Assembly: GCA_050949885.1 (NCBI GenBank)
Contig: JBMNGO010000002.1
Location: 385,705-449,704, forward strand
From: JBMNGO01 sp050949885
GTDB taxonomy: Bacteria > Bacillota > Syntrophomonadia > Syntrophomonadales > Syntrophomonadaceae
DNA: 64,000 nt
Direction of reading: 5' to 3'
The position numbers were made by a program, and so were the translations under genes. Below, piece after piece: positions 17,601 to 25,827 of this stretch. How positions within the stretch are numbered: position 1 is the first letter of the stretch; each line of letters begins with the position of its first letter. The notes beneath the pieces are model-generated. The model was not told the DNA's origin and searched no databases. It saw only the letters and a program-made list of their open reading frames with translations.

Positions 17601-18217
17601 CTGCCTATCCTGTTCATTATGGCTCCCGTTTGAAAGTTCAGGAAGGTGACTATGTAGTAATTGGTGATGCTTTAACAGAAGGACCCTTAAATCCCCATGA
17701 CATATTAAAAACCAAAGGACTGCAGGAAGTACAGAAGTATCTCTTGCAAGAGGTTCAAAAGGTTTATCGTTCCCAGGGTGTAGACATAAGCGACAAGCAC
17801 ATTGAAATAATGATTCGCCAAATGCTGAAAAAAGTGAAAATAGAAGACTCTGGAGACAGCAACCTGCTGCCGGGAGCATTAGTAGATATAGCAACCTTTG
17901 AGGATGAAAACCTTAGAGTATTAAAACAAGGGGAGGGCCTGCCCGCAGTATGCTCACCAATGCTATTGGGGATAACCAAAGCCTCGTTGAATACAGACTC
18001 TTTCCTTTCTGCTGCTTCATTCCAGGAAACTACCAAAGTACTTACTGAAGCAGCCATTAAGGGAAAGATTGACCATCTAATAGGACTGAAGGAAAATGTT
18101 ATTATCGGCAAGCAAATACCTGCTGGAACCGGGTATTCGGTATATCGTGGGGTCCGATTTGCGGAAGCTGCCGAGGATGGTAGGGACGCTGCTGCAGCTA
18201 CTTGCAGCACTGAATAA
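14699..18217 (+). CDS. rpoC: DNA-directed RNA polymerase subunit beta'
   Basis: The 1172-residue catalytic subunit. The active-site loop NADFDGDQM at residues 447-455 supplies the three aspartates (449, 451, 453) for magnesium. The N-terminal zinc finger has Cys60, Cys62, Cys75 and Cys78, and the second zinc site near the C-terminus is CKTRFGVCKKCYG with an upstream cysteine. It has the compact Firmicute form without large insertions. Start ATG 14699 follows GAAGGGAGAG. It is cotranscribed with rpoB (64-base gap). Confidence 0.98.
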   Translation: MLDVNNFEQIKISLASPEQIRSWSSGEVKKPETINYRTLRPEKEGLFCEKIFGPVKDWECHCGKYKRVRHKGIVCDRCGVEVTTSKVRRERMGHIELAAPVCHIWYLKGIPSRMGLLLDMSPKVLEKVIYFVNYIVTDPGDTPLLKKQLLNEREYRENRDRYGNAFKAGIGAEAVKTLLAETDLVQMSKELKAEIEASTGQRKGRAIKRLEVVESFRLSNNNPEWMIMDVLPVIPPELRPMVQLDGGRFATSDLNDLYRRVINRNNRLKRLLDLGAPDIIVRNEKRMLQEAVDALIDNGRRGRPVTGPGNRPLKSLSDMLKGKQGRFRQNLLGKRVDYSGRSVIVVGPKLKMHQCGLPKEMALELFKPFVMKKLVDRGIASNIKSAKKMVERGREEVWDILDDVIKEHPVLLNRAPTLHRLGIQAFEPVLVEGRALQLHPLVCTAYNADFDGDQMAVHVPLSAEAQTEARVLMLASNNILNPKDGKPVVTPTQDMVIGLYYLTYMSPEDWSKENVRVFSSADEALMAYELGQITLHEKIKVKLRLPADDRPGEYEEKLIETSVGRVIFNETIPDSLGFYNGVVDKKKLGNIVYDVYRLEGNTRTAEMLDGIKRLGFKFGTKAGITVGVTDFTTPEAKAAILAEADKAVEEIENDFQVGLITDDERHAQVVEIWNQATEDVTEMLKKELPEDNPVYMMAISGARGNFQQIRQLAGMRGLMADPSGKIIDLPIKANFREGLTVLEYFISTHGARKGLADTALRTADSGYLTRRLVDVSQDVIVREEDCQSLEGIWVSKIMEGSQLIEPLNQRIAGRISLDTIIHPQTGQVLVRENEMIEDDVAFEIEKAGIEKVKIRSVLTCKTRFGVCKKCYGRNLATGYDVEIGEAVGVLAAQSIGEPGTQLTMRTFHTGGVAGDDITRGLPRVEELFEVRKPKGQALVTEVSGRVKFGENKGRREIQILGDEGEVIAAYPVHYGSRLKVQEGDYVVIGDALTEGPLNPHDILKTKGLQEVQKYLLQEVQKVYRSQGVDISDKHIEIMIRQMLKKVKIEDSGDSNLLPGALVDIATFEDENLRVLKQGEGLPAVCSPMLLGITKASLNTDSFLSAASFQETTKVLTEAAIKGKIDHLIGLKENVIIGKQIPAGTGYSVYRGVRFAEAAEDGRDAAAATCSTE

Positions 18218-18223
18218 AATTAT

Positions 18224-18252
18224 TTGACTGGATTTTCACCAGATGCTAAAAT
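18224..18252 (+). promoter_or_regulatory. Strong promoter for the str operon
   Basis: TTGACT at 18224-18229 and TAAAAT at 18247-18252 are separated by 17 bases, with TGC directly before the -10 (extended -10). It begins only 7 bases after the rpoC stop and would drive the L7Ae-like gene, rpsL, rpsG, fusA and tuf2. Confidence 0.8.
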
Positions 18253-18316
18253 ACAAGGGTATGTGACAAATAAAGTAAACATGCGGTCCACATAGGTTAT
18301 ATCAGGGGGGTATCAT

Positions 18317-18565
18317 GTGCCATTGCGAGAACTGAAAGACAGTCGGAAGGTTATTGGTACCAAGCAGGTGAAAAAAGCTTTGGCGCGCGGCGAGGTTAAG
18401 AAAGTATATGTAGCCACTGATGCAGAACCGTTTGTTATCGAACCCATTATAGAACTGTGCAGGCAAAAACAAGTGGAGATTGGCACAGCCGAGACTATGA
18501 AGTCTTTGGGGACTGCCTGCGGAATTGATGTGGGGTCAGCTGCAGTTGCGCTGTTGAAAGAATAA
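18317..18565 (+). CDS. rplGB: L7Ae-family RNA-binding protein (YbxF-like)
   Basis: An 82-residue single-domain L7Ae protein. The pattern RKVIGTKQVKKALARGEVKKVYVATDAEP and the later SLGTACGIDVGSAAVAL match the K-turn binding fold of the Bacillus YbxF/YmxC pair. Proteins of this family bind kink-turn RNAs; the cellular role in bacteria is poorly known. It starts at GTG 18317 after GGGGGGTATC and lies, as usual in Firmicutes, between rpoC and rpsL. Confidence 0.92.
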   Translation: MPLRELKDSRKVIGTKQVKKALARGEVKKVYVATDAEPFVIEPIIELCRQKQVEIGTAETMKSLGTACGIDVGSAAVALLKE

Positions 18566-18593
18566 GAGTAATTATACGAAGGGAGGTGCAGGC

Positions 18594-18971
18594 ATGCCAA
18601 CAATAAACCAGTTGGTTAGAAAAGGTCGCGAAAAAGTTGAGAAAAAATCCAACGCACCGGCTTTGAAAAGCTGTCCGCAAAAGAGAGGGGTTTGCACCCG
18701 TGTTTATACAACCACGCCCAAAAAGCCAAACTCGGCATTACGGAAAATAGCCAGGGTCAGGCTGACCAATGGAATCGAAGTAACTGCTTATATACCTGGG
18801 ATTGGCCATAACCTCCAAGAACACTCTGTAGTTCTCATAAGAGGTGGAAGGGTAAAAGACTTACCAGGTGTTAGATATCATATTATTCGGGGAACCCTTG
18901 ATACAGCGGGAGTCCAAAACCGTCATCAGGGTAGATCCAAATATGGCACCAAGCGACCCAAGAAGAAATAG
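18594..18971 (+). CDS. rpsL: 30S ribosomal protein S12
   Basis: A decoding-centre protein. The 125-residue sequence has the conserved TTPKKPNSALRKIARVRL and the GRVKDLPGVRYHIIRG loop; the lysines linked to streptomycin response are both wild type. ATG 18594 follows GGGAGGTG. It is the second gene of the str operon. Confidence 0.98.
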   Translation: MPTINQLVRKGREKVEKKSNAPALKSCPQKRGVCTRVYTTTPKKPNSALRKIARVRLTNGIEVTAYIPGIGHNLQEHSVVLIRGGRVKDLPGVRYHIIRGTLDTAGVQNRHQGRSKYGTKRPKKK

Positions 18972-18985
18972 GAGGGAGGTACAAA

Positions 18986-19456
18986 ATGCCTAGAAAAGGG
19001 CCAGTATCTAAGAGAGATGTTTTACCGGATCCCATTTACAATAACAAAATAGTAACTAGGCTTATTAATCAGATAATGTGGGATGGAAAAAAGAGCCTGG
19101 CAGAACAGATCTGTTACGGTGCTTTTGCTATAGTTGAAAAGAAAACAGGAAAAAATGCTCTTGAGGTATTTGAAGAGGCCATGAAAAATATTACCCCCAT
19201 ACTGGAAGTCAGAGCCCGCCGGGTAGGTGGAGCCAACTACCAGGTACCGGTAGAGGTCAGGGCGGATAGAAGGCAGACTCTGGCCATCCGCTGGCTGGTC
19301 AGCTATGCGCGCAAGCGCGGGGAAAAGACCATGGCAGAGCGATTGGCAGCTGAGATTATTGATGCTTCCAATAATACTGGAGGATCAATTAAAAAGAAAG
19401 AAGATACCCATAAAATGGCTGAGGCCAATAAAGCTTTTGCTCATTACAGGTGGTAA
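18986..19456 (+). CDS. rpsG: 30S ribosomal protein S7
   Basis: S7 nucleates assembly of the 30S head and contacts tRNA in the E site. The 156-residue protein has the signature DPIYNNKIVTRLINQIMWDGKKSLA near the N-terminus and the loop VRARRVGGANYQVPVEV. ATG 18986 follows GGAGGGAGGT. It sits between rpsL and fusA. Confidence 0.98.
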   Translation: MPRKGPVSKRDVLPDPIYNNKIVTRLINQIMWDGKKSLAEQICYGAFAIVEKKTGKNALEVFEEAMKNITPILEVRARRVGGANYQVPVEVRADRRQTLAIRWLVSYARKRGEKTMAERLAAEIIDASNNTGGSIKKKEDTHKMAEANKAFAHYRW

Positions 19457-19498
19457 CTGTACTTATCGCAAAGCCGCTGCAAGTTGTGAGGTGGTATA

Positions 19499-21577
19499 AT
19501 GGCTGGTAATGAAAATCTGGCTATTATAAGAAACATAGGAATAATGGCGCATATTGATGCCGGAAAAACTACCACTACCGAGAGAATTCTCTTCTACTCC
19601 GGCAAGGTTCATAAAATGGGTGAGGTTGACAAGGGAACCGCTACCATGGATTGGATGAGCCAGGAACAAGAGAGGGGAATAACCATTACCTCGGCGGCTA
19701 CCACCTGTCAGTGGAAAGATTATGTAATCAACATTATCGATACGCCCGGACATGTGGACTTCACAGTTGAGGTAGAACGGTCGTTGCGAATATTAGACGG
19801 CTCTATTGGAATCTTTTGCGCCGTTGCAGGAGTACAGCCGCAATCAGAAGCTGTATGGCGGCAGGCCGATAAATACCTTATACCACGTATAGCCTATATT
19901 AATAAAATGGATAGAATTGGTGCTGATTTCTTTAGATCTGTTGAGATGATCCGAGAGAAATTAGGAAGCAACGCAGTACCGGTTCAGCTTCCGATTGGGG
20001 TGGAGGATAGTTTTGCCGGTAGCATTGATCTAATAAGCCTTAAGGCATGTGTTTATGATAATGATCTGGGTGATAGTTATACTATAAGAGATCTCACAGC
20101 AGGAGAATTGGCTGAAGCTGAAAAACACAGAAACTACCTCTTGGAGCAAATTTCCGAATACGATGACGAAATCCTGGAAAAATACCTGGAAGGGGATGAC
20201 ATAGCCCCGGAAAAAATAAAGAAGGCCATAAGAAAGTTGACTATTCAAAACAAGATGGTCCCCGTTTTGTGTGGATCATCCTTTAAGAACAAGGGAGTCC
20301 AATTTCTCCTAGATGCTGTACTGGATTATCTCCCATCACCCCTGGATATTCCTCCAGTAAAGGGAATTATACCCCAGGAGGAAAAAGAAACCGAGAGAAA
20401 ACCCAGCATTGCCGAACCCTTTAGTGCTTTAGCCTTTAAGGTGGTTGTTGACCCATATGTAGGAAAACTTACTTATTTTAGAATATACTCCGGGAAGGTT
20501 AAAGCCGGCAGTACAGTGTTAAACAGCCGCAAGCAAAAAAAGGAGAAGATTGCTAAAATATTGAGAATGCATGCCAACCAGCGGGAAGAAGTACCAGAAG
20601 CAAATGCTGGAGATATTGTGGCAGGAGTGGGGCTGAAAGATACAGTAACGGGTGATACCTTATGTACTGAAGAAGCACCTCTATTACTTGAAGCGATAAA
20701 TTTTCCGCAGCCAGTTATTGATGTGGCAATTGAACCAAAGACTAAGGCTGATCAGGATAAAATTGAAATTAGTTTGAGGCGCCTGGCGGAAGAAGATCCA
20801 ACCTTTAATACCAGGTTTAACCAGGAAACAGGCCAGACTATTATTTCCGGGATGGGTGAATTACACCTGGAAATAATAATAGATCGCCTGCTTAAAGAGT
20901 TTAAGGTTAATGCCAATATTGGTAATCCTCAGGTAGCTTATAAGGAAACGGTTAAAAAGAAGGCCAGCTCTGAAGTTGTATTCGACCGACAGACAGGAGG
21001 CCGGGGACAATATGCCCGAGTAGTCCTGGAAATCCACCCACTGGAGGAAGGCCAGGGCAAAAAATTTACCGATAGGTCAAAGCTTGAGGAAATCCCTCGG
21101 GAGTTTGTACCAGCTATTGCTACCGGGGCTATGGAAGCCTTGCATGCCGGGATACTGGCAGGATATCCAGTGGATGATATAGAAATAGTCCTGGTTTCAG
21201 GATCTTATCATGAGGTGGATTCAACAGAACAAGCATTTATAATTGCCAGCAGCCTGGCTGTAAAGGAGTGTCTTAGTAAAGCAGAGCCAGTCCTTATGGA
21301 ACCTCTGATGAGCATAGAAATTCTTTGCCCTGAAGAATATGTAGGGGATGTAATATCCGACCTGAATGCAAGAAGGGGCAGAGTTATTGGGTTGGAAGAA
21401 AACCGCGACAGTAAAGTGATCAAAGGTATTGTACCATTGGCCGAGACGTTCGGTTATGCTACCAGTCTTAGGTCAGTGAGTCAGGGAAGAGCTAGTTTTT
21501 CCATGCAGATAAAAAACTATGCCGAAGTCCCTGAATCCAAAAGCAAGGCAATAATTGCCAAAAGATATGGAGTGTAA
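19499..21577 (+). CDS. fusA: Elongation factor G
   Basis: The translocase GTPase, 692 residues. The G domain has AHIDAGKTTTTERILFYSG, DTPGHVDF and NKMDR. Domain II starts near residue 300, domain IV contains the tip region GGRGQYARVVLEIHP and GYPVDDIEIVLVSGSYHEVDST, and domain V ends with LRSVSQGRASFSMQ. Domain IV departs from the common EF-G text in places (IATGAMEALHAGILAGYP), so it may belong to a divergent EF-G branch, but its str-operon position argues for the housekeeping translocase. ATG 19499 follows GTGAGGTGG. Confidence 0.97.
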   Translation: MAGNENLAIIRNIGIMAHIDAGKTTTTERILFYSGKVHKMGEVDKGTATMDWMSQEQERGITITSAATTCQWKDYVINIIDTPGHVDFTVEVERSLRILDGSIGIFCAVAGVQPQSEAVWRQADKYLIPRIAYINKMDRIGADFFRSVEMIREKLGSNAVPVQLPIGVEDSFAGSIDLISLKACVYDNDLGDSYTIRDLTAGELAEAEKHRNYLLEQISEYDDEILEKYLEGDDIAPEKIKKAIRKLTIQNKMVPVLCGSSFKNKGVQFLLDAVLDYLPSPLDIPPVKGIIPQEEKETERKPSIAEPFSALAFKVVVDPYVGKLTYFRIYSGKVKAGSTVLNSRKQKKEKIAKILRMHANQREEVPEANAGDIVAGVGLKDTVTGDTLCTEEAPLLLEAINFPQPVIDVAIEPKTKADQDKIEISLRRLAEEDPTFNTRFNQETGQTIISGMGELHLEIIIDRLLKEFKVNANIGNPQVAYKETVKKKASSEVVFDRQTGGRGQYARVVLEIHPLEEGQGKKFTDRSKLEEIPREFVPAIATGAMEALHAGILAGYPVDDIEIVLVSGSYHEVDSTEQAFIIASSLAVKECLSKAEPVLMEPLMSIEILCPEEYVGDVISDLNARRGRVIGLEENRDSKVIKGIVPLAETFGYATSLRSVSQGRASFSMQIKNYAEVPESKSKAIIAKRYGV

Positions 21578-21607
21578 ATTAAAACTAAAAGAAAGGTGAG
21601 AGACAAA

Positions 21608-22810
21608 ATGGCAAAGGCTAAATACGAGAGGAACAAACCTCATCTTAACATTGGGACCATAGGGCACGTAGACCACGGCAAGACCACGTTGACAGCGGCC
21701 ATAACCCTGGTATTGTCGAAAACCGGCGGTGCTGTAGCCACATCATACGACCAGATAGACAAAGCACCGGAAGAGAGAGAAAGAGGAATAACCATAAACA
21801 CATCCCATGTTGAATATCAGACAGAGAGTAGGCACTATGCACACGTAGACTGCCCGGGACACGCAGACTATATAAAGAACATGATAACCGGGGCGGCCCA
21901 AATGGATGGCTCCATCCTGGTAGTATCAGCAGCCGACGGCCCGATGCCGCAGACCAGAGAACATATATTATTATCCCGGCAGGTGGGAGTACCGTATATA
22001 GTAGTATTCATGAACAAAGTAGACATGGTAGACGACGAGGAACTGTTAGAACTGGTAGAGATGGAAGTAAGGGAACTGCTAAGCGAATATGAGTTTCCTG
22101 GAGACGATATACCGGTAATAAAAGGATCAGCGTTAAAGGCGCTGGAATGTGGCTGTGCCAGCAGGGAATGCCCGAATTGTTCAAAGATATGGGAACTGAT
22201 GGATGCAGTAGACAGTTATATCCCATTGCCGGAGCGGGCCACGGACAAACCGTTCCTGATGCCGGTAGAGGACGTATTCACCATAACAGGAAGAGGAACG
22301 GTTACAACGGGGAGAGTAGAGAGAGGTCAGGTAAAAGTCGGAGACGAAGTAGAAATAGTAGGGTTAAGAGAACAATCAAGAAAGACAGTAGTAACTGGAG
22401 TAGAAATGTTCAGGAAACTGCTGGATTATGCAGAAGCAGGGGATAACATAGGGACCCTGTTAAGAGGAGTAGACAGAAAAGAAGTAGAAAGAGGCATGGT
22501 ATTAGCGAAGCCAGGCAGCATAAAGCCTTTAACCAAGTTCAAAGCCGAGGTATATGTATTAACCAAAGAAGAAGGCGGGAGACACACACCGTTCTTTGGA
22601 GGATACCGTCCGCAGTTCTACTTCCGGACCACCGACGTAACAGGAGTAATTGAGCTGCCGGAAGGGGTAGAAATGGTAATGCCAGGGGACAATATACAGA
22701 TGAGCATAGAACTGATAACCCCCATTGCCATAGAAGAAGGATTGCGGTTTGCCATAAGAGAGGGCGGAAGAACCGTGGGAGCCGGTGTTGTAACCAGTAT
22801 TATGGATTAA
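21608..22810 (+). CDS. tuf: Elongation factor Tu, copy 2
   Basis: The 400-residue protein is identical to copy 1 except for the last residue (Asp instead of Glu). I count only about eight base differences over the gene, mostly silent, and the leader GAAAGGTGAGAGACAAA is shared too. This points to recent gene conversion. It carries the same Cys4 insertion and the same ATA-rich codon use. It follows fusA by 30 bases in the str operon and is followed by a hairpin before the S10 operon. Confidence 0.98.
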   Translation: MAKAKYERNKPHLNIGTIGHVDHGKTTLTAAITLVLSKTGGAVATSYDQIDKAPEERERGITINTSHVEYQTESRHYAHVDCPGHADYIKNMITGAAQMDGSILVVSAADGPMPQTREHILLSRQVGVPYIVVFMNKVDMVDDEELLELVEMEVRELLSEYEFPGDDIPVIKGSALKALECGCASRECPNCSKIWELMDAVDSYIPLPERATDKPFLMPVEDVFTITGRGTVTTGRVERGQVKVGDEVEIVGLREQSRKTVVTGVEMFRKLLDYAEAGDNIGTLLRGVDRKEVERGMVLAKPGSIKPLTKFKAEVYVLTKEEGGRHTPFFGGYRPQFYFRTTDVTGVIELPEGVEMVMPGDNIQMSIELITPIAIEEGLRFAIREGGRTVGAGVVTSIMD

Positions 22811-22827
22811 TAATTCATCAGCCTGTT

Positions 22828-22855
22828 AGTATGAAGCCCATTGTGGCTTCATACT
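22828..22855 (+). repeat. Perfect hairpin between tuf2 and rpsJ
   Basis: AGTATGAAGCC (22828-22838) and GGCTTCATACT (22845-22855) form an 11-base-pair stem with a 6-base loop. No T-run follows, so it is not a standard terminator. It could be an RNA processing site or part of a leader for the S10 operon. Confidence 0.55.
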
Positions 22856-22912
22856 CTAGACACCCGGCAGCGTGTATGAATGGCAACCAGAGTTAAGGAG
22901 GTTAGTCGGAGA

Positions 22913-23221
22913 GTGAATGGCCAAAAAGTAAGGATAAGACTGAAAGCATTTGATCACAGACTTCTGGATCAGTCCTCTCAGAAGATCGTTGAAACTGCGC
23001 GAAAAAATGGTGCTAATGTTTCCGGGCCAATTCCCTTGCCCACAGAAAAGAGCATTTACACTATTTTAAGATCCCCGCATGTAAACAAGGATTCGCGGGA
23101 GCAATTTGAAATGCGGACTCACAAAAGGCTGATAGATATTTTGGATCCCAATCCAAAGACCATCGATGCATTAATGCACCTGGACCTACCTTCAGGAGTA
23201 GACATCGAAATCAAATTGTAA
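22913..23221 (+). CDS. rpsJ: 30S ribosomal protein S10 (NusE)
   Basis: A 30S head protein that also acts in antitermination with NusB and NusG. It has KVRIRLKAFDHRLLDQSSQKIVETA and SPHVNKDSREQFEMRTHKRLIDI. I choose GTG 22913, 11 bases after AAGGAGG, because it gives 102 residues, the family length, and MNGQKVRIRLKAFDH at the start. The longer frame from 22880 has no ribosome site. First gene of the S10 operon. Confidence 0.96.
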   Translation: MNGQKVRIRLKAFDHRLLDQSSQKIVETARKNGANVSGPIPLPTEKSIYTILRSPHVNKDSREQFEMRTHKRLIDILDPNPKTIDALMHLDLPSGVDIEIKL

Positions 23222-23243
23222 AGCGAAGCAGGGTTTAAGGGTC

Positions 23244-23305
23244 AGTGGGTATTAAGAACCTTTAAGCTCAGAGCAGAAAACAGAAGTGATGTTGAAATAC
23301 CCACT
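23244..23305 (+). promoter_or_regulatory. Long-range inverted repeat in the rpsJ-rplC gap (candidate leader)
   Basis: The 128-base gap between rpsJ and rplC contains AGTGGGTATT (23244-23253) and AATACCCACT (23296-23305), a perfect 10-base-pair stem enclosing 42 bases. This gap is unusually long inside the S10 operon. A regulatory RNA acting on rplC and downstream genes is a reasonable inference; I do not match it to a named family. Confidence 0.5.
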
Positions 23306-23349
23306 TCAACCAATCACAGTTAGAATTCGCAAACAAGGAGGTAGCTAAG

Positions 23350-23991
23350 GTGGCTGGTAATATAAGTAAAGCCATACTGGGAATCAAAGTGGGAATGACC
23401 CAGATATTTAACGAAGAGGGAAAAGCCATTCCGGTTACAGCGGTTGAAGTTGGTCCCTGTACAGTTTTACAGAAAAAGACTGCTGATAAAGAAGGATACG
23501 ACGCGATTCAGGTGGGCTTTGGTACAATAAAGGAATCGCGGGTTAATAAACCTTTAAAAGGGCATTTCCAAAAAATAAAATTAAAACCAATGCGTTTTAT
23601 TAGAGAATTTCGTATAGATCAGATTGATTCATACGAAATTGGTCAGGAAATTAAGGCTGATATTTTCCAAGCCGGTGAAAAGGTTGATGTAATTGGAATT
23701 TCCAAAGGAAAAGGTTTTGCCGGCGGTGTTAAAAGGCACAATTTTGCCCGCGGCTCAATGGGACACGGTTCCAAATACCATCGTCGTCCTGGATCCTTAG
23801 GAGCCAAAGGACCGGCCAGGGTTTTTAAGGGGCGGAAGCTTCCTGGAAGGTTGGGAGGAACCCGTGTTACTGTTCAGGGTTTGACTATAGCGAAAGCCTA
23901 CCCTGAGAAAAATCTCCTTCTAATTAAAGGTGCAATTCCTGGGCCCAAAAAAGGCATGGTAATCATTAAAAATTCAGTAAAGGCCAAATGA
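23350..23991 (+). CDS. rplC: 50S ribosomal protein L3
   Basis: An early 50S assembly protein reaching toward the peptidyl transferase centre. The 213-residue protein has LGIKVGMTQIFNEEGKAIPVTAVE at the start and FARGSMGHGSKYHRRPGSLGA, the conserved loop. GTG 23350 follows AAGGAGGTAGC. Confidence 0.98.
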   Translation: MAGNISKAILGIKVGMTQIFNEEGKAIPVTAVEVGPCTVLQKKTADKEGYDAIQVGFGTIKESRVNKPLKGHFQKIKLKPMRFIREFRIDQIDSYEIGQEIKADIFQAGEKVDVIGISKGKGFAGGVKRHNFARGSMGHGSKYHRRPGSLGAKGPARVFKGRKLPGRLGGTRVTVQGLTIAKAYPEKNLLLIKGAIPGPKKGMVIIKNSVKAK

Positions 23992-24021
23992 TAGAAGAGC
24001 CTGGATAAGGAGGTAAGAAAG

Positions 24022-24645
24022 ATGCCAAAAGTTGCGTTATACGATATGAGCGGGGCCCAGATTGGTGAGATTGAACTTAATGACAAGGTTTTTGGAATTG
24101 AACCTAATGAGGCCGTTTTACATGCCTTTGTCAAAATGCAGTTGGCTAACAAAAGGGTCGGTACTGCATCATCCAAGACCCGTGCAGAGGTTAGAGGTTC
24201 TGGGAGAAAGCCCTGGAGACAAAAGGGAACCGGCCGTGCCCGTTCGGGCAGTCGCCGCAGCCCCCTTTGGAAAGGTGGCGGAATAGTATTTGGCCCCCAA
24301 CCCAGGGATTATTCATATAGATTGCCCCGCAAGGTCAGAAGACTGGCTATGAGGTCGGCCCTTTCCGCTAAAGTATTGGAAAGCGCCATAATTGTAGTCG
24401 ACCAATTGGTTTTCGAAAAGCCTAAAACTAAGAAAATGGTAAAGACCCTTGAGGCCCTTAATGCACGAAAAAAGACTCTTTTGGTTACAGCCGATGGAAA
24501 TACTAATGTTACCAAATCTGCACAGAATATCCCGGGTGTAAAAGCGTTGAAAGCAGACTACATTAATGTTTTTGATCTGTTAAAATACGACACCCTACTA
24601 ATTACCAAAGAGGCGGTCTCCCGAGTAGAGGAGGTATTTGCTTAA
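24022..24645 (+). CDS. rplD: 50S ribosomal protein L4
   Basis: L4 lines the nascent-chain tunnel and regulates S10 operons in some bacteria. The tunnel loop is seen as GSGRKPWRQKGTGRARSGSR, followed by PLWKGGGIVFGP. It has 207 residues. ATG 24022 follows AAGGAGGTAAG, and the stop directly abuts rplW. Confidence 0.98.
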   Translation: MPKVALYDMSGAQIGEIELNDKVFGIEPNEAVLHAFVKMQLANKRVGTASSKTRAEVRGSGRKPWRQKGTGRARSGSRRSPLWKGGGIVFGPQPRDYSYRLPRKVRRLAMRSALSAKVLESAIIVVDQLVFEKPKTKKMVKTLEALNARKKTLLVTADGNTNVTKSAQNIPGVKALKADYINVFDLLKYDTLLITKEAVSRVEEVFA

Positions 24646-24933
24646 ATGAGAGAGTACACTGATATTATAATAAAACCGGTTGTTACCGAAAAATCCATGA
24701 ACATGTTGGCAGAAAACAAATATACATTCATAGTTGACAAAAAAGCCAATAAAACCGAAATAAAGAATGCAGTTGAGAATATATTCGACGTTAAGGTAGA
24801 GGCTGTTCGTACATTAATTATGAAAGGCAAACCAAAGCGGGTGGGAAGATTTCTGGGGAAAAAGCCCGACCGGAAGAAAGCTATTATAACCCTTAAACCC
24901 GGTCATAAAATCCCCCTATTCGATAATATGTAG
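24646..24933 (+). CDS. rplW: 50S ribosomal protein L23
   Basis: L23 sits at the tunnel exit and docks signal recognition particle and trigger factor. The 95-residue protein begins DIIIKPVVTEKS, the family signature, and includes NKYTFIVDKKANKTEIKNAVE. ATG 24646 starts one base after the rplD stop; its ribosome site GAGGAGGT is inside rplD. Confidence 0.97.
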   Translation: MREYTDIIIKPVVTEKSMNMLAENKYTFIVDKKANKTEIKNAVENIFDVKVEAVRTLIMKGKPKRVGRFLGKKPDRKKAIITLKPGHKIPLFDNM

Positions 24934-24989
24934 ATGACGTGTTATAGGAAGCCTGCAAGTGATAGGTACAAGGAGTTGATAGGAGAAAA

Positions 24990-25814
24990 ATGGGCATCAA
25001 GAAATATAAGCCTGTAACGCCAAGCAGAAGGCAGATGACAGTCCTAAGCTTTGAAGAAATTACTAAGAAGGAGCCTGAAAAGAGCCTTACTCAGCCATTA
25101 AACAAAACAGGGGGCAGGAATGCTCTGGGCCGCCTAACCGTTAGACATAGGGGTGGAGGGCACAAGAGATTATATCGTATTATTGACTTTAAGCGTATTC
25201 ATGACCATGTAACCGCTAGGGTGGCGGCCATTGAATATGATCCTAACCGCTCTGCCAATATTGCTTTGCTTCATTATGCCAATGGGAGAAAGGCATATAT
25301 ACTGGCACCTCACAAGCTAAATGTTGGGGATATAGTAGTCTCAGGAGCAGGTGCAGATATTAAGGTGGGCAATAGCCTTCCATTGAGAGATATACCGGTA
25401 GGCTCCCTTATTCATAACATTGAATTAAGGCCGGGCAAGGGTGGGCAGTTGGTTAGATCTGCAGGGACCGTTGCTCAGCTAATGGCCAAAGAGGGATCAT
25501 ATGCTCATGTTAGATTGCCCTCCGGGGAGGTACGGTTAGTACATCTCAACTGCCGGGCCACCATTGGGCAGGTAGGGAACCTGGATCATGAAAATATAAC
25601 CCTTGGAAAAGCGGGGAGATCGCGCTGGATGGGAATTAGACCGACAGTAAGAGGATCAGTTATGAACCCCACCGACCATCCCCATGGAGGAGGAGAAGGC
25701 CGGGCACCTATTGGCAGAAAATATCCAGTTTCCCCTTGGGGTAAAATAGCTATAGGCGGAAAGACACGCAAAAAGAAGGCTTCTGACAAAATGATTGTCA
25801 GGAAACGCAAATAA
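24990..25814 (+). CDS. rplB: 50S ribosomal protein L2
   Basis: A universally conserved protein near the peptidyl transferase centre and subunit bridge B7b. The 274-residue protein has RHRGGGHKRLYR and the C-terminal signature PHGGGEGRAPIGRK with the critical histidine. ATG 24990 follows AGGAG. It is part of the S10 operon. Confidence 0.98.
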   Translation: MGIKKYKPVTPSRRQMTVLSFEEITKKEPEKSLTQPLNKTGGRNALGRLTVRHRGGGHKRLYRIIDFKRIHDHVTARVAAIEYDPNRSANIALLHYANGRKAYILAPHKLNVGDIVVSGAGADIKVGNSLPLRDIPVGSLIHNIELRPGKGGQLVRSAGTVAQLMAKEGSYAHVRLPSGEVRLVHLNCRATIGQVGNLDHENITLGKAGRSRWMGIRPTVRGSVMNPTDHPHGGGEGRAPIGRKYPVSPWGKIAIGGKTRKKKASDKMIVRKRK

Positions 25815-25827
25815 AGGAGGTCTTTAG

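Noticed and set aside
19499..21577. fusA as a non-canonical EF-G2 paralogue
   Set aside because: Domain IV is somewhat divergent, but all GTPase motifs are intact and the str-operon position fits the main translocase; no evidence for a separate role.
22877..22912. Longer rpsJ start at 22880
   Set aside because: It adds 11 residues not found in S10 and places the ribosome site inside the coding region; GTG 22913 gives the family length.
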